A stretch of DNA of 64,000 nucleotides from Pseudomonadota bacterium (GTDB taxonomy: Bacteria; Desulfobacterota; Binatia; UBA9968), in NCBI GenBank assembly GCA_021324155.1, contig JAJPJQ010000027.1:1-64000 (forward strand). The letters run 5' to 3'. Within the stretch, counting starts at the first letter, position 1; each line of letters starts with the position of its first letter. A model generated the notes under the pieces. That model was not told the DNA's origin. It worked only from the letters and a program-made list of their open reading frames with translations, and searched no databases. The position numbers and the translations under genes were made by a program. Shown here in pieces: positions 1-8,053 of the stretch.

Positions 1-609
1 CTCGACCATCGCCCGGATGCCGGCCTTGTCCGCCTCCGCCTCGATCTCCTTCGAATACCCCTCGACCGCCGTTTTTACCCAGGCATCGGAGGCGGTGTCG
101 GCAAACATTCCCAACGCGGTCAGAATGAGCACGCCTTGGAGCACGCGGGCGCTGGCGCGGCGGCTCTCCTTGTGGCGTAGCTCGCGCATCGAATCGCGAT
201 GGAGGAAATGCGCGAGTTCATGGCCCATAATTGTCGCGAGTTGCGCCTCATTTTCCATGCGCGCAAGAAGACCGGTGTGAAAATAAATGCTGCCGTCGGC
301 GAACGTAAACGCGCTCAGGAAGGGGTCCTTGACCACTTTGACCTTAGGAGCGAGATTCGTTCCCTGCAGTCGGCCGCCGAGGAGGCGTGCGGCGACCGAA
401 TTTAAATATTGCTCAAGCTCGGGGTCTTCGTAGGCTAAGCCGGCCTTTTCCAGGCGCTGTCGGAAGATTTCCGACTGATCCCAAAGCTTCTTCTCGTCCG
501 CTCCTACTTGAAAAGATTTGGACGAATCGATCGGAGGAAGCGCGACGGGCGCGCAGGACCACCCCGCCGAAATCAAAGAAGACAGCAGTAGCAGCGATCT
601 TGCGACCAT
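1..609 (-). CDS. M48-family metallopeptidase, lipoprotein (partial, 3' end outside window)
   Basis: The minus strand reads open from an ATG at 609 to the window edge, 203 codons with no stop. Residues 1-20 look like a lipoprotein signal peptide (MVARS followed by LLLLSSLISAGWSC), with Cys20 as the likely lipidated residue. Residues 130-134 are HELAH, the zincin HExxH motif, and residues 192-197 are EADKAG, the M48 third-ligand motif with Glu192. M48 lipoproteins (Oma1/BepA/LoiP-like) are periplasmic zinc peptidases in envelope quality control. The start follows a plausible promoter at 623-651. The gene is divergent from uvrC. The family assignment is firm; the subfamily is not resolved because the C-terminal part is missing. 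Confidence 0.88.
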   Translation of the reverse strand, partial: MVARSLLLLSSLISAGWSCAPVALPPIDSSKSFQVGADEKKLWDQSEIFRQRLEKAGLAYEDPELEQYLNSVAARLLGGRLQGTNLAPKVKVVKDPFLSAFTFADGSIYFHTGLLARMENEAQLATIMGHELAHFLHRDSMRELRHKESRRASARVLQGVLILTALGMFADTASDAWVKTAVEGYSKEIEAEADKAGIRAMVE

Positions 610-622
610 CACCGAACAGCGA

Positions 623-651
623 CTTTTATTGCGTTTCAAAAGGAAAGTCAA
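623..651 (-). promoter_or_regulatory. Putative sigma-70 promoter of the M48 lipoprotein gene
   Basis: On the minus strand TTGACT (646-651) is followed after 17 bases by TAAAAG (623-628), about 14 bases before the ATG at 609. The -35 box is strong and the -10 box matches in four of six positions. This would leave a leader of only about 7 bases. Confidence 0.4.
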
Positions 652-716
652 ATCAATATCATTGCATCCACCTCGGAGCGGCGGTGGCGGGCTGGCGACG
701 CGATAAAGTCGTTTGA

Positions 717-722
717 TATAAT
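717..722 (+). promoter_or_regulatory. -10 box (TATAAT) just before uvrC
   Basis: A perfect TATAAT lies at 717-722, only 8 bases before the uvrC ATG at 731, and no Shine-Dalgarno sequence fits between them. A start site about 7 bases downstream would give a leaderless or nearly leaderless uvrC mRNA. The -35 box is weak (TGGCGA at 693-698). Confidence 0.4.
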
Positions 723-730
723 TAACAAAC

Positions 731-2575
731 ATGGCGGACATCCAGGAAAAACTCGAAGCGCTCCCGGCGCAGCCGGGCGTCTACCTCATGCGCGACAAGG
801 CCGGCAAGGTCATCTACGTCGGCAAGGCCAAGAACGTGCGCGCGCGGGTGCGCGCCTATTTCCGCGGTGGGGAAGGGCGCTCGCAGATCGAGTTCCTGAT
901 GAACCGGGTGGGCGACATCGAGACGCTGCTCACGAGCAACGAAAAAGAAGCGCTGATCCTGGAAAACAACCTGATCAAGCAGTACAAGCCGCGCTACAAC
1001 ATCCGGCTTAAAGACGACAAGAGCTACCTGAGCATCAAGATCAACGTGCGCCATCCGTGGCCGCGCATTACGACCACGCGAAAGATTGTCAAGGACGGCA
1101 GCCGCTATTTCGGGCCATATTCCTCGGCGATCGCCGCGCGGGAAACCCTCGACGTCATCGAGAAACATTTTTTGCTGCGAAACTGCACCGAATACAATTT
1201 CAAGAATCGCGCGCGGCCGTGTCTTCAATACCAGATCAAGCGCTGCCTCGCGCCGTGCGTGCTGCCGGTCGATCCGAACGAGTATCAAGAGAATCTTCGC
1301 GAGGCGACGCTGTTTATCGAGGGGAAACGCCAGGAGCTGATCGACGAGCTCCGCCGCCGCATGCAGGAGAAGTCCGACGCGCTGGAATTCGAGGCGGCGG
1401 CTAAGATTCGCGACCAGATTCAGGCGGTGGAAAAGACGATCGAGAAGCAGCGCATGGTCTCGCACTGGGGCGCGGACCAGGATATCTTCGGCCTCTACCG
1501 CGAGGGCGGCTTCATCGAGGTGCAGGTGCTGTTCGTGCGTCAGGGGAAGCTCACCGGCAATCAGGCCTATTCGCTCGAAGATCTGGAATTCGCCGACGAG
1601 GAGATTTTGGAGATGCTGCTGACGCAGTTCTACCAGGGCGAGCGCTTCGTGCCCGAAGAGATCCTCCTGCCGTTAGACGTCGAGGACCGCGAGGCGCGGG
1701 AGGAATACCTCGGCGAGCGACGCGGCAAGAAGGTATCGATCCTCTCGCCCCAGCGCGGCGACAAACGCCGGCTCGTCGACATGGCCGAGGAAAACGCGCG
1801 CCAGAGCTACGCTGAGCGGCACGACCAGGAAAAAGAGCGCGAGCGCATGCTGCTGGAGCTGAAAGATAAGCTGCGCCTGAAGAATTATCCGGCACGGATC
1901 GAGTGCTATGACATCTCCAACATCCACGGCACCCATGCGGTGGGGTCGATGGTCACTTTTATCAACGGCGAGCCGGACAAGCAGTACTACCGCCACTTTC
2001 GCATTCGCACGGTCGCCGAGGACGTCGGCGGCGACGACTTCGCGATGATGCACGAAGTCTTGAAGCGCCGCTTCGCGCGCGGCGTCGCCGAGGGCGACCT
2101 GCCCGATCTCGTGGTCGTCGACGGCGGCAAGGGGCAGCTCGGCATGGCGATCGCCGCGCTCCACGAGCTCGGCGTCCGTGACGTCGATCTCGCCGCGCTG
2201 GCCAAGATGCGGGTCGAGCGCGCACCGCGGAGCGCGGAGATTCAGCGCTCGGAAGAAAGGGTCTTCCTGCCCGGCCAGAGCAATCCGGTGATCCTCAAGC
2301 GCAATTCAAACGCGCTGTTTCTGCTTCAGCGCGTGCGCGACGAGGCGCACCGCTTCGCGATCACCTACCACAAAAAAATCCGCGCCAAGCAGACGCTCTA
2401 CTCGGCCCTGGACAAGATTCCCGGCATCGGAGGCGTGCGCAAGCGCGCGCTGCTGCGCGCCTTCGGCAGCGTACGACGGATAGAAGAGGCGTCGCTCGAA
2501 GAACTCATCAAGGTGCCGTCGATCAATCCGAAAGTCGCCCAGGAAATTCTTGACAGCTTCAAAGCAGCGCAATAG
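731..2575 (+). CDS. uvrC: Excinuclease ABC subunit C
   Basis: This 614-residue protein is the dual-incision nuclease of UvrABC nucleotide excision repair. The N-terminal GIY-YIG nuclease is seen as GVYLM at 16-20 and VIYVGKAKNVRARV at 28-41. A Cys-rich segment (CLQYQIKRCLAPC) follows near 165-177, and a UVR coiled motif lies near 203-238 (RMQEKSDALEFEAAAKIRDQ). The RNase H-like 5' nuclease has Asp394 in CYDISNIHG. Two helix-hairpin-helix motifs (IPGIGGVRKRALLRAFGS) sit at the C-terminus. Length is typical. The ATG at 731 fits because the GIY motif begins 15 residues later. No uvrA or uvrB is in the window. Confidence 0.97.
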   Translation: MADIQEKLEALPAQPGVYLMRDKAGKVIYVGKAKNVRARVRAYFRGGEGRSQIEFLMNRVGDIETLLTSNEKEALILENNLIKQYKPRYNIRLKDDKSYLSIKINVRHPWPRITTTRKIVKDGSRYFGPYSSAIAARETLDVIEKHFLLRNCTEYNFKNRARPCLQYQIKRCLAPCVLPVDPNEYQENLREATLFIEGKRQELIDELRRRMQEKSDALEFEAAAKIRDQIQAVEKTIEKQRMVSHWGADQDIFGLYREGGFIEVQVLFVRQGKLTGNQAYSLEDLEFADEEILEMLLTQFYQGERFVPEEILLPLDVEDREAREEYLGERRGKKVSILSPQRGDKRRLVDMAEENARQSYAERHDQEKERERMLLELKDKLRLKNYPARIECYDISNIHGTHAVGSMVTFINGEPDKQYYRHFRIRTVAEDVGGDDFAMMHEVLKRRFARGVAEGDLPDLVVVDGGKGQLGMAIAALHELGVRDVDLAALAKMRVERAPRSAEIQRSEERVFLPGQSNPVILKRNSNALFLLQRVRDEAHRFAITYHKKIRAKQTLYSALDKIPGIGGVRKRALLRAFGSVRRIEEASLEELIKVPSINPKVAQEILDSFKAAQ

Positions 2576-2608
2576 CCTGAGGCGATTGAACCCGATCGAG
2601 GCTGCGCA

Positions 2609-2687
2609 GGCAGTTCGCTCTTTAAACTGCCCGTCATTCCCGTAAAAGCGGGAAGCCTGATTTTCGAGAAAGACTCCAGCCTGGAGT
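2609..2687. repeat. Cluster of three hairpins after uvrC, including a dispersed-type repeat
   Basis: Three inverted repeats occur in series: GGCAGTT (2609-2615) with AACTGCC (2625-2631); TTCCCG (2637-2642) with CGGGAA (2649-2654), embedded in CGTCATTCCCG-N6-CGGGAAG; and ACTCCAG (2673-2679) with CTGGAGT (2681-2687). The middle one resembles the GTCATTCCCGCGAAAGCGGGAATC intergenic element seen in many proteobacteria. None has a convincing T-run, so it may work as a weak terminator or mRNA 3' end stabiliser for uvrC. Confidence 0.5.
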
Positions 2688-2713
2688 TCGGCCCTAGCGA
2701 TGAGGAAAGGACG

Positions 2714-3907
2714 ATGCTGAAAAAAGGCTACCGCTACATTTCCGGCGATTCTCACCTGGAAATCGATACGAAACACTGGACCGGCCGCGTTCCCGCTCGT
2801 TGGCGCGAACAGGCGCCGCGCCTCGTGCACCAGCCGGACGGCAGCGACGCCTGGGCGATTAACAACAAGATCGCGCGTGCGGCCGCCGCAGCGGATCTTT
2901 ACGGCGGCAAAGGACGCGATCAGTATGTTCCCTTCGGCGCCAGGTACGAAGGCACGCCGGGGACGGGCAGCGCGGAGCAGCGGCTGCGGGAGCAGGATCA
3001 AGACGGCATCGACGCCGAAGTTCTGTTTCCCTCGCAGCAAGGCGGACCCAAGCTCTGGCGCCGCATCGAGGACGACGACGCTTATAAGTCGGTCGTCCGC
3101 GCGTATAACGGCTGGCTTGCTGAAGAATATTGCGCCGTCGATCCCCGCCGCCTGATCGGCGTTGGAATTCTGCCGTTGACGCACGATGTTCAGGACACAA
3201 TCGGCGAGATCGAATACTGCGCGAAAGCCGGACTCAAGACGGTTCTTCTGCAGGGATTTCCCAGCGGCCTGCCGTATCCTTCGGCGGATGACGACCGCTT
3301 TTGGTCCGCCGCGCTCGACCTGAACATGCCGGTGAGCGTTCACGTCGATCTCGACCGCTCCGGCGACCGCGCCGGTCCCTTGCTCCGCTTTCCACGCGAG
3401 CCGGAGGATATTATGGACAAGCTCGTTCCCGGACTCGTCGATCAGGTGGCGCGCTTCGGCCCGGTGCGCGGCAACGGCGCGATCCCAGCCGTACAGTGGG
3501 TTCTATCGGGGCTCTTCGACCGGTTTCCGAAACTGAAAATTCTTTTCGCGGAAAATCAGATCGGCTGGATTCCATTTTTTCTCCAGGGCGCCGACGTGCG
3601 CTACGACCGCCACTATCATTGGGCGCAGCGGCTGCTCGGTTTCAAACCGCTGCGCCGTGCGCCGAGCGAAATCATCCGCGAGCACTACTTCTGGGGTTTT
3701 CAATTCGACCGCGTCGGCGTCGAGCTGCGCCACAAGATCAACGTCGATCGGCTCATCTGGGGCTCCGACTTTCCGCACCAGGAATCCGACTGGCCCGATT
3801 CGCTCGGCGTGATCGAGAGAAATTTCGCGGGCGTGCCCGAAGACGAGAAACACAAGATGGTCTGCGGCAACGCCGTCGACTTTTTCCGGCTGAGCGGTTC
3901 AAATTAA
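2714..3907 (+). CDS. Amidohydrolase-2 family metal-dependent hydrolase/decarboxylase
   Basis: The 397-residue protein has the amidohydrolase-2 (ACMSD/gamma-resorcylate decarboxylase-like) TIM-barrel pattern. An N-terminal metal motif DSH occurs at residues 12-14. A central VHVDLD strand carries His, a RFPKLKILFAENQIGWIP segment follows, and a C-terminal WGSDFPHQESDWPDS holds the catalytic Asp. The canonical D-x-H-x-H start is altered (DSHLEID). Known relatives decarboxylate or hydrolyse carboxylated aromatics with a Zn or Mn centre. A Shine-Dalgarno-like AGGAAAGG precedes the ATG. There is no signal peptide, so it is cytoplasmic. A second family member lies at 54947-56059. The substrate is unknown. 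Confidence 0.85.
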   Translation: MLKKGYRYISGDSHLEIDTKHWTGRVPARWREQAPRLVHQPDGSDAWAINNKIARAAAAADLYGGKGRDQYVPFGARYEGTPGTGSAEQRLREQDQDGIDAEVLFPSQQGGPKLWRRIEDDDAYKSVVRAYNGWLAEEYCAVDPRRLIGVGILPLTHDVQDTIGEIEYCAKAGLKTVLLQGFPSGLPYPSADDDRFWSAALDLNMPVSVHVDLDRSGDRAGPLLRFPREPEDIMDKLVPGLVDQVARFGPVRGNGAIPAVQWVLSGLFDRFPKLKILFAENQIGWIPFFLQGADVRYDRHYHWAQRLLGFKPLRRAPSEIIREHYFWGFQFDRVGVELRHKINVDRLIWGSDFPHQESDWPDSLGVIERNFAGVPEDEKHKMVCGNAVDFFRLSGSN

Positions 3908-3922
3908 ATCGTTTTCATCGGG

Positions 3923-6406
3923 ATGAACGCCGAGCGCTCCGACGCCGCTCCGGGATTGCTCCAGCGACATCCTTCCGCGTGGCTCATCGGCCCGACGCTC
4001 GCCCTGCTTGCGGGCCAGGCGTTCGCCGCTAGCCCGCTGCGCCCGCCGATTCACTTTCTTGCAGTACTCCTTCTGCCGCTGCCCTTCGTTTTCCGGTTTA
4101 GGACCCGCGCGTGGGCGCTTGTCTTCCTGATCGCCGGCATCGCCTTTGCCGTCGGCTACCGCCGCCATCTCGACCAGCTGGAGCCGGCGTTTGCTCCCAA
4201 CCATATTCGGTCGCTCATGCAACCCGGCAAAGAGCTCTACCTGGAAGGGCGGCTGATCGCCGAGCCCGACCGTCTGCCGCAGAGGATGCGCTGGAGCGTG
4301 CGGCTGCTGCGCGTCTGGCATCCCACGGGCGCCGAGGCAGCCTCCGGGGATATCCTCATCACGATCCGCTTCGCGGCGCGCGACTGGCGTTACGGCGACC
4401 GCGTGCGCTTCCGCACCGAGCCCTTCATCCCGCGCGGCGGCGCCAATCCCGGCGGTTTCGATTACGCTGCTTATCTGGCGCGCCGCGATATCTATGCGAC
4501 GGCGTTCCTGGTGAGCGACAGCCGCGTGGAGCTGTTGTCCCGCGCGCCGCCCGGCCCGCGCGTCGCGCTCGAAACCCTCCGCCGTAAGATCCGCGTGTTT
4601 ATCGAGGAAAGGTTTTCCTCGCCCGATAACGCCGCGCTGATGAAGGCGCTCGTCGTCGGCGATATGGGCGGCATCTCGCGTCAGGTCCGCGACGACTTCA
4701 CGGCCGCCGGCGTCAATCACGTGCTGTCGATCTCGGGTCTCCACGTCGGCATGCTGGGCGCCGTGGTCTTTTTGCTCGTGCGCTTTGTCGGATCCCGCAG
4801 CGAAACTGCGTTGCTCAAGTGGAGCCTGCTGAAGATCGCGACATTCTCGTCTTTCGCGACGGTGTTGTTCTACAGCGCGCTCGCCGGTTCGGCGGTGCCT
4901 ACGGTTCGCTCGGCGATCATGATCGGCATCTACGAGATCGCCGTGCTGCTCGACCGCGAGGAAGAGATCTTCGCGAGCCTCGCGTTCGCGGCGCTCCTCA
5001 TCGGCCTCGTCTGGCCGGGCGTCGTCATGGATATATCCTTCCAGCTCTCGTTCCTCGCGGTGCTTTTCATTGTTTGGGGCTCCCGAAAAATCGAGGTATG
5101 GTGGCCCGTCTCGCGTGCTCGCGATCAACTGCCGGTGGAGCGGAGCCGCTGGGGGATTTGGCTCCGGCGGCTTGGGCTGTCGCTGGCGGTGCCGATCCTG
5201 GCGACGATCGGCACCGGTCCGATGATCGCGCACCACTTTGGCCATCTCTCCTGGGCGGGATTTCTCTCCAATCCATTGATCGTGCCGCTCGTCGGCTTCG
5301 TCGTCGTGCCGCTCGGGCTGGCGATCGGCGTCTGCGCGCTGACCGCCCCAATTCTCGCCGCGCCGTTCGTCTTCGCCGCCGATCCGCTGCTTACGCTGGT
5401 CCAGCGCCTGGTGCACTATTTGGCCGAGCTGCCGATGGCGAACCTCGCCGTGCCCATTCCCGACTATCGCGAAGTCGCCGTGCTCTACGCGGCGATTTTG
5501 TCGCTGCTCATTTTCCGCCGCCGGCCGCATCTCGCGCTGGCCCTCGGGGTGAGCGTCTCGCTGATCGCCGCCGACGCGGTTTACTGGTGGCGCGAGCGCT
5601 GGCACGGCGCGCGGCTGAGAATCACGCACCTGAGCGTCGGTCACGGCGACGCCGCGGTGGTGGAATTCCCCGGCTCGCGCGTGCTCGTGATCGACGCGGG
5701 CGGTACGCCGAATCCCGATTTCGATCCCGGCGAATTCATCGTCGCGCCGTTCCTCCGATCACGAAAAATTCTCCGCGTTGATTATGCGTTCGTAAGCCAC
5801 CCGCGCATCGATCACTATGGAGGCATGGAGACGGTTGCGGCGCAATTCACGCCGGAAGAATTCTGGACCGGCGCGGCCAAGGGCCGCACCGCGCGCTACG
5901 AACGGCTTGACGATGCCGTCGACCGTGCCGGCATCAAGCGGCTGAATCTCGCCGTCTCTTCGCCGTGCCGCGTCATCGAAGGCGTGAAACTCTGCGTGAT
6001 GTATCCGCCCGACGACTACGAAGGCGATGCGTCCGTCGTCTTGCGCTTAAGCTACGGCCGCTTCGACGTGCTCTTTGCCGGTGACCTCGACGCCAAGGAT
6101 GAGAAATGGTTCGTCGCGAACGGCGTCCCGGTCACGAGCGCGGTGCTTAAGGCGCCGCGCCACGGCAGCCCGCGCGCGAACAGCGAGGAATTCGTCCGCG
6201 CGGTCGCACCGCGTCTCGCAGTCTTCTCGGTCGGTCCGAGAAGCGCCGCGGACGCCGAGGAGATCATCGAGCGTTACGCGTCCGCGGGCGCCGCCACGCT
6301 TCGCACCGACAGCGACGGCGCGATCATGCTCGAGACCGACGGCGAGACGCTTCGGTATCGCACGCATCGAAGCAAAAAAACCGGCGCGATCCCCGCCGGA
6401 AGTTGA
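3923..6406 (+). CDS. comEC: ComEC/Rec2-like DNA uptake membrane protein
   Basis: The 827-residue protein has the three-part ComEC layout. An N-terminal membrane and soluble region (DUF4131-like) is followed by a central Competence domain with many membrane segments (near 220-500, with SISGLHVGMLGA) and a C-terminal metallo-beta-lactamase domain from about residue 570 (HLSVGHGDAAVVEFPGSR, then VIDAGG). The family forms the inner-membrane channel for single-stranded DNA in natural transformation. The metal motif reads HPRIDH at 626-631, where relatives usually have HPDADH, so Arg628 replaces one acidic ligand and the C-terminal domain may have reduced nuclease activity. No other com genes are nearby. 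The gene is 15 bases after the amidohydrolase. Confidence 0.9.
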   Translation: MNAERSDAAPGLLQRHPSAWLIGPTLALLAGQAFAASPLRPPIHFLAVLLLPLPFVFRFRTRAWALVFLIAGIAFAVGYRRHLDQLEPAFAPNHIRSLMQPGKELYLEGRLIAEPDRLPQRMRWSVRLLRVWHPTGAEAASGDILITIRFAARDWRYGDRVRFRTEPFIPRGGANPGGFDYAAYLARRDIYATAFLVSDSRVELLSRAPPGPRVALETLRRKIRVFIEERFSSPDNAALMKALVVGDMGGISRQVRDDFTAAGVNHVLSISGLHVGMLGAVVFLLVRFVGSRSETALLKWSLLKIATFSSFATVLFYSALAGSAVPTVRSAIMIGIYEIAVLLDREEEIFASLAFAALLIGLVWPGVVMDISFQLSFLAVLFIVWGSRKIEVWWPVSRARDQLPVERSRWGIWLRRLGLSLAVPILATIGTGPMIAHHFGHLSWAGFLSNPLIVPLVGFVVVPLGLAIGVCALTAPILAAPFVFAADPLLTLVQRLVHYLAELPMANLAVPIPDYREVAVLYAAILSLLIFRRRPHLALALGVSVSLIAADAVYWWRERWHGARLRITHLSVGHGDAAVVEFPGSRVLVIDAGGTPNPDFDPGEFIVAPFLRSRKILRVDYAFVSHPRIDHYGGMETVAAQFTPEEFWTGAAKGRTARYERLDDAVDRAGIKRLNLAVSSPCRVIEGVKLCVMYPPDDYEGDASVVLRLSYGRFDVLFAGDLDAKDEKWFVANGVPVTSAVLKAPRHGSPRANSEEFVRAVAPRLAVFSVGPRSAADAEEIIERYASAGAATLRTDSDGAIMLETDGETLRYRTHRSKKTGAIPAGS

Positions 6407-6431
6407 CATGCGGATTTTCGGCCGTTAGTCT
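6403..6431 (+). promoter_or_regulatory. Putative sigma-70 promoter for the GNAT gene
   Basis: TTGACA (6403-6408) and TAGTCT (6426-6431) are separated by exactly 17 bases. The -35 box overlaps the comEC stop codon. A transcript would begin near 6438, just before the 20-bp palindrome at 6441-6460. Confidence 0.5.
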
Positions 6432-6440
6432 CCGCATCAT

Positions 6441-6460
6441 GCGCCGGCGCGCGCCGGCGC
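6441..6460. repeat. Perfect 20-bp GC palindrome at the GNAT transcription start
   Basis: GCGCCGGCGC occurs twice in tandem (6441-6450 and 6451-6460), which makes a perfect 20-bp palindrome. It lies between the predicted -10 box and the start codon at 6470, so it could be an operator or a 5' leader hairpin that limits translation. No matching regulator is identified. Confidence 0.55.
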
Positions 6461-6469
6461 GCGTTATCG

Positions 6470-7003
6470 ATGATCCCGCCCGAAGTTATCGAGACTGCAC
6501 GCCTCCGTCTCTGCAGCGCGTGGGAGAGCGACGCTGAAGAAGTGTTCGCCGCGTATGCGCAGGACCGGGATGCGACCCGCTATCTAGCGTGGCGCCCGAC
6601 CGGCAAGATCGAGGACACGCGCCAGCACCTTCGCCTCACCGTCCGGCAGCGTTCCGACGGCACAGCGCTTCAATGGGTGATTCGCCGAAAAGAAGACGGC
6701 CGACTCATGGGTACGATCGGCGGCCGCGTCGACGGCCACAAGGTCGAGCTCGGATACGTGCTGGCCAAGGCATTTTGGAACTCCGGCTACATGACGGAGG
6801 CGGTGCGCGCCGTCGTCGAATGGGCGCTCCGCGAGGCCGATATCTTCCGCGTCTGGGCGGTGTGCGACGTCGACAATCCGGCGTCGGCGCGCGTCATGGA
6901 AAAGGCGGGGATGAAGCGCGAGGGACTCCTGCGCCGCTGGTCGATCCATCCGACCATCGGCCCCGAGCCGCGTGACTGCTACTGCTACGCAATCACGAAG
7001 TAA
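6470..7003 (+). CDS. GNAT family N-acetyltransferase (RimJ/RimL-like)
   Basis: The 177-residue protein begins ETARLRLCSAWESDAEEVFAAY in the RimJ/RimL manner. It carries LMGTIGGRVDGHKVELGYVL, then the acetyl-CoA site region FWNSGYMTEAVRAVVEWAL, and ends with the ARVMEKAGMKREGLLRRW block typical of this subfamily. Such enzymes transfer acetyl groups from acetyl-CoA to protein N-termini or small amines. The acceptor cannot be told. It has its own predicted promoter and is convergent with the TPR gene; the two stop codons are adjacent. Confidence 0.88.
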   Translation: MIPPEVIETARLRLCSAWESDAEEVFAAYAQDRDATRYLAWRPTGKIEDTRQHLRLTVRQRSDGTALQWVIRRKEDGRLMGTIGGRVDGHKVELGYVLAKAFWNSGYMTEAVRAVVEWALREADIFRVWAVCDVDNPASARVMEKAGMKREGLLRRWSIHPTIGPEPRDCYCYAITK

Positions 7004-7012
7004 TTACTTCGT
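6995..7012. repeat. 18-bp perfect palindrome containing both convergent stop codons
   Basis: ACGAAGTAATTACTTCGT at 6995-7012 is its own reverse complement. The plus-strand TAA (7001-7003) ends the GNAT gene and the minus-strand TAA (7004-7006) ends the TPR gene, so both C-termini are written by one palindrome. It may fold as a weak bidirectional 3' end. Confidence 0.55.
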
Positions 7013-7753
7013 CGATGCCATCCGCTGAAGCTCGATGCGAGCACCCTCGTACTCGACGAATTTCGTCACATTGGTCGCGAGCGCGGCCTTGAACATCTTG
7101 GCCGCTTCGGCTTTCTTGCCTTCGATTAGCAGCTGCTCGCCGATATAAAAATTCGTCTCGCACTGCTTCTCGCGCCGGCGCTTGGGATCGGAATCGTTTG
7201 CCGCCTTGAGCAGCTCCTGTTGATTTATGTTGCCGAGATAGTACGCGAGAATGATGCCCGGCCACTGGTTCAAATCGACCTCTCTAGAGACACTCCGGAC
7301 AATGTCTTTCGCGTCGTTTTCGCCGACGCGAGAGCGCGCGATATAAATCCAGAGCATCGCATAAACGTCGTCGCGCCTGAGTTCGAGCGAGTCGGCGAAG
7401 TTCCGCGCCGCCCGCGAGAAATCGCCGACGAAAAAGCGCGCGAAGCCCAACGTCTGGTGCGCCTGGGGTAACGTCGGGTCGAGATTGCCCGCTTCCGTGA
7501 AATCCTCGATCGCGCGCTTGTAGTCCTTCTTATCCATCCAGATCGTGCCGCGGTAATAATACATTTGGGCGAGATTTCGTTTCGTGAGCTCGCCGGACCG
7601 CATGGCACGCTCGCACGCGGGCAGAGCTTTTTCGGCATTAAAAGACTCGGGTTTGGTATCTTCGTAGCAATCCTGCGCGTCTTCGTTCCATTGCGCAAAA
7701 GCGGGAGCGCTAAGCGCAAGCAGAACAACGACCGGCCCTAACCGTCGTAGCAT
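7004..7753 (-). CDS. Secreted tetratricopeptide repeat protein
   Basis: The 249-residue protein starts with a Sec signal peptide (MLRRLGPVVVLLALSAPAFA, cleaved before QWN). It then carries three to four TPR-like helical pairs, for example MYYYRGTIWMDKKDYKRAIEDF and PQAHQTLGFARFFVGDFSRAARNF. TPR proteins are scaffolds; no catalytic motif is present. A GGAGG lies upstream of the ATG. It stands alone, divergent from the DUF5666-like gene. Its partner is unknown. Confidence 0.82.
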   Translation of the reverse strand: MLRRLGPVVVLLALSAPAFAQWNEDAQDCYEDTKPESFNAEKALPACERAMRSGELTKRNLAQMYYYRGTIWMDKKDYKRAIEDFTEAGNLDPTLPQAHQTLGFARFFVGDFSRAARNFADSLELRRDDVYAMLWIYIARSRVGENDAKDIVRSVSREVDLNQWPGIILAYYLGNINQQELLKAANDSDPKRRREKQCETNFYIGEQLLIEGKKAEAAKMFKAALATNVTKFVEYEGARIELQRMASTK

Positions 7754-7786
7754 CGGAAAGCCTCCATTGTTAATTTAAAGACCCCC

Positions 7787-7816
7787 ATCATAAAGTATCG
7801 TTTCATCAAAATCCAA
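7787..7816 (-). promoter_or_regulatory. Possible promoter of the TPR gene
   Basis: On the minus strand TTGGAT (7811-7816) and TATGAT (7787-7792) are 18 bases apart, about 34 bases before the start codon at 7753. The -10 box is good and the -35 box is weak. Confidence 0.35.
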
Positions 7817-7971
7817 ACCTCAGACCGATCAGCCGTGAAGGTCGGCTCGGGTGACGGAAAACGGTAAGCCGTCGCCGATTCGCGCACCATAGTGGCGGGC
7901 GGAACGTTCCCTGATGAACCAAGTGCGACCACGACGCTGAAACTCACTCCGGTACGCCCACCCAATCCCTA

Positions 7972-7987
7972 TTGGCACCCGGCTTGC
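7972..7987 (+). promoter_or_regulatory. Sigma-54-type (-24/-12) promoter
   Basis: TTGGCACCCGGCTTGC matches the RpoN consensus TGGCAC-N5-TTGC, with the invariant GG (7974-7975) and GC (7986-7987) 12 bases apart. It lies about 67 bases upstream of the DUF5666-like start codon, which leaves room for a leader with its AGGAGG. No enhancer-binding activator is in the window. Confidence 0.5.
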
Positions 7988-8053
7988 GTTAGCGTCTGAA
8001 GCCTACAACGGGCATCGATGCCGGTCATTGAGCAACGATGCGATAACTAGGAG

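Larger units (their letters stand above)
7754..8053. other. 300-base divergent regulatory region
   Basis: I find no convincing gene here. The stretch separates the TPR gene (minus) from the DUF5666-like gene (plus). It holds a possible sigma-70 promoter reading minus (7787-7816) and a sigma-54-type promoter reading plus (7972-7987). The short open frames in it overlap these signals and lack family features. Confidence 0.6.

Noticed and set aside
1-716. Plus-strand short frames before uvrC
   Set aside because: They overlap the minus-strand M48 peptidase, which shows HELAH and EADKAG. The plus-strand frames show nothing.
3899-5644. 581-codon open frame antisense to comEC
   Set aside because: Translation is rich in Arg, Gln, His and Asp with no domain, while the plus strand encodes an intact ComEC protein. 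Such long antisense frames are usual in GC-rich DNA.
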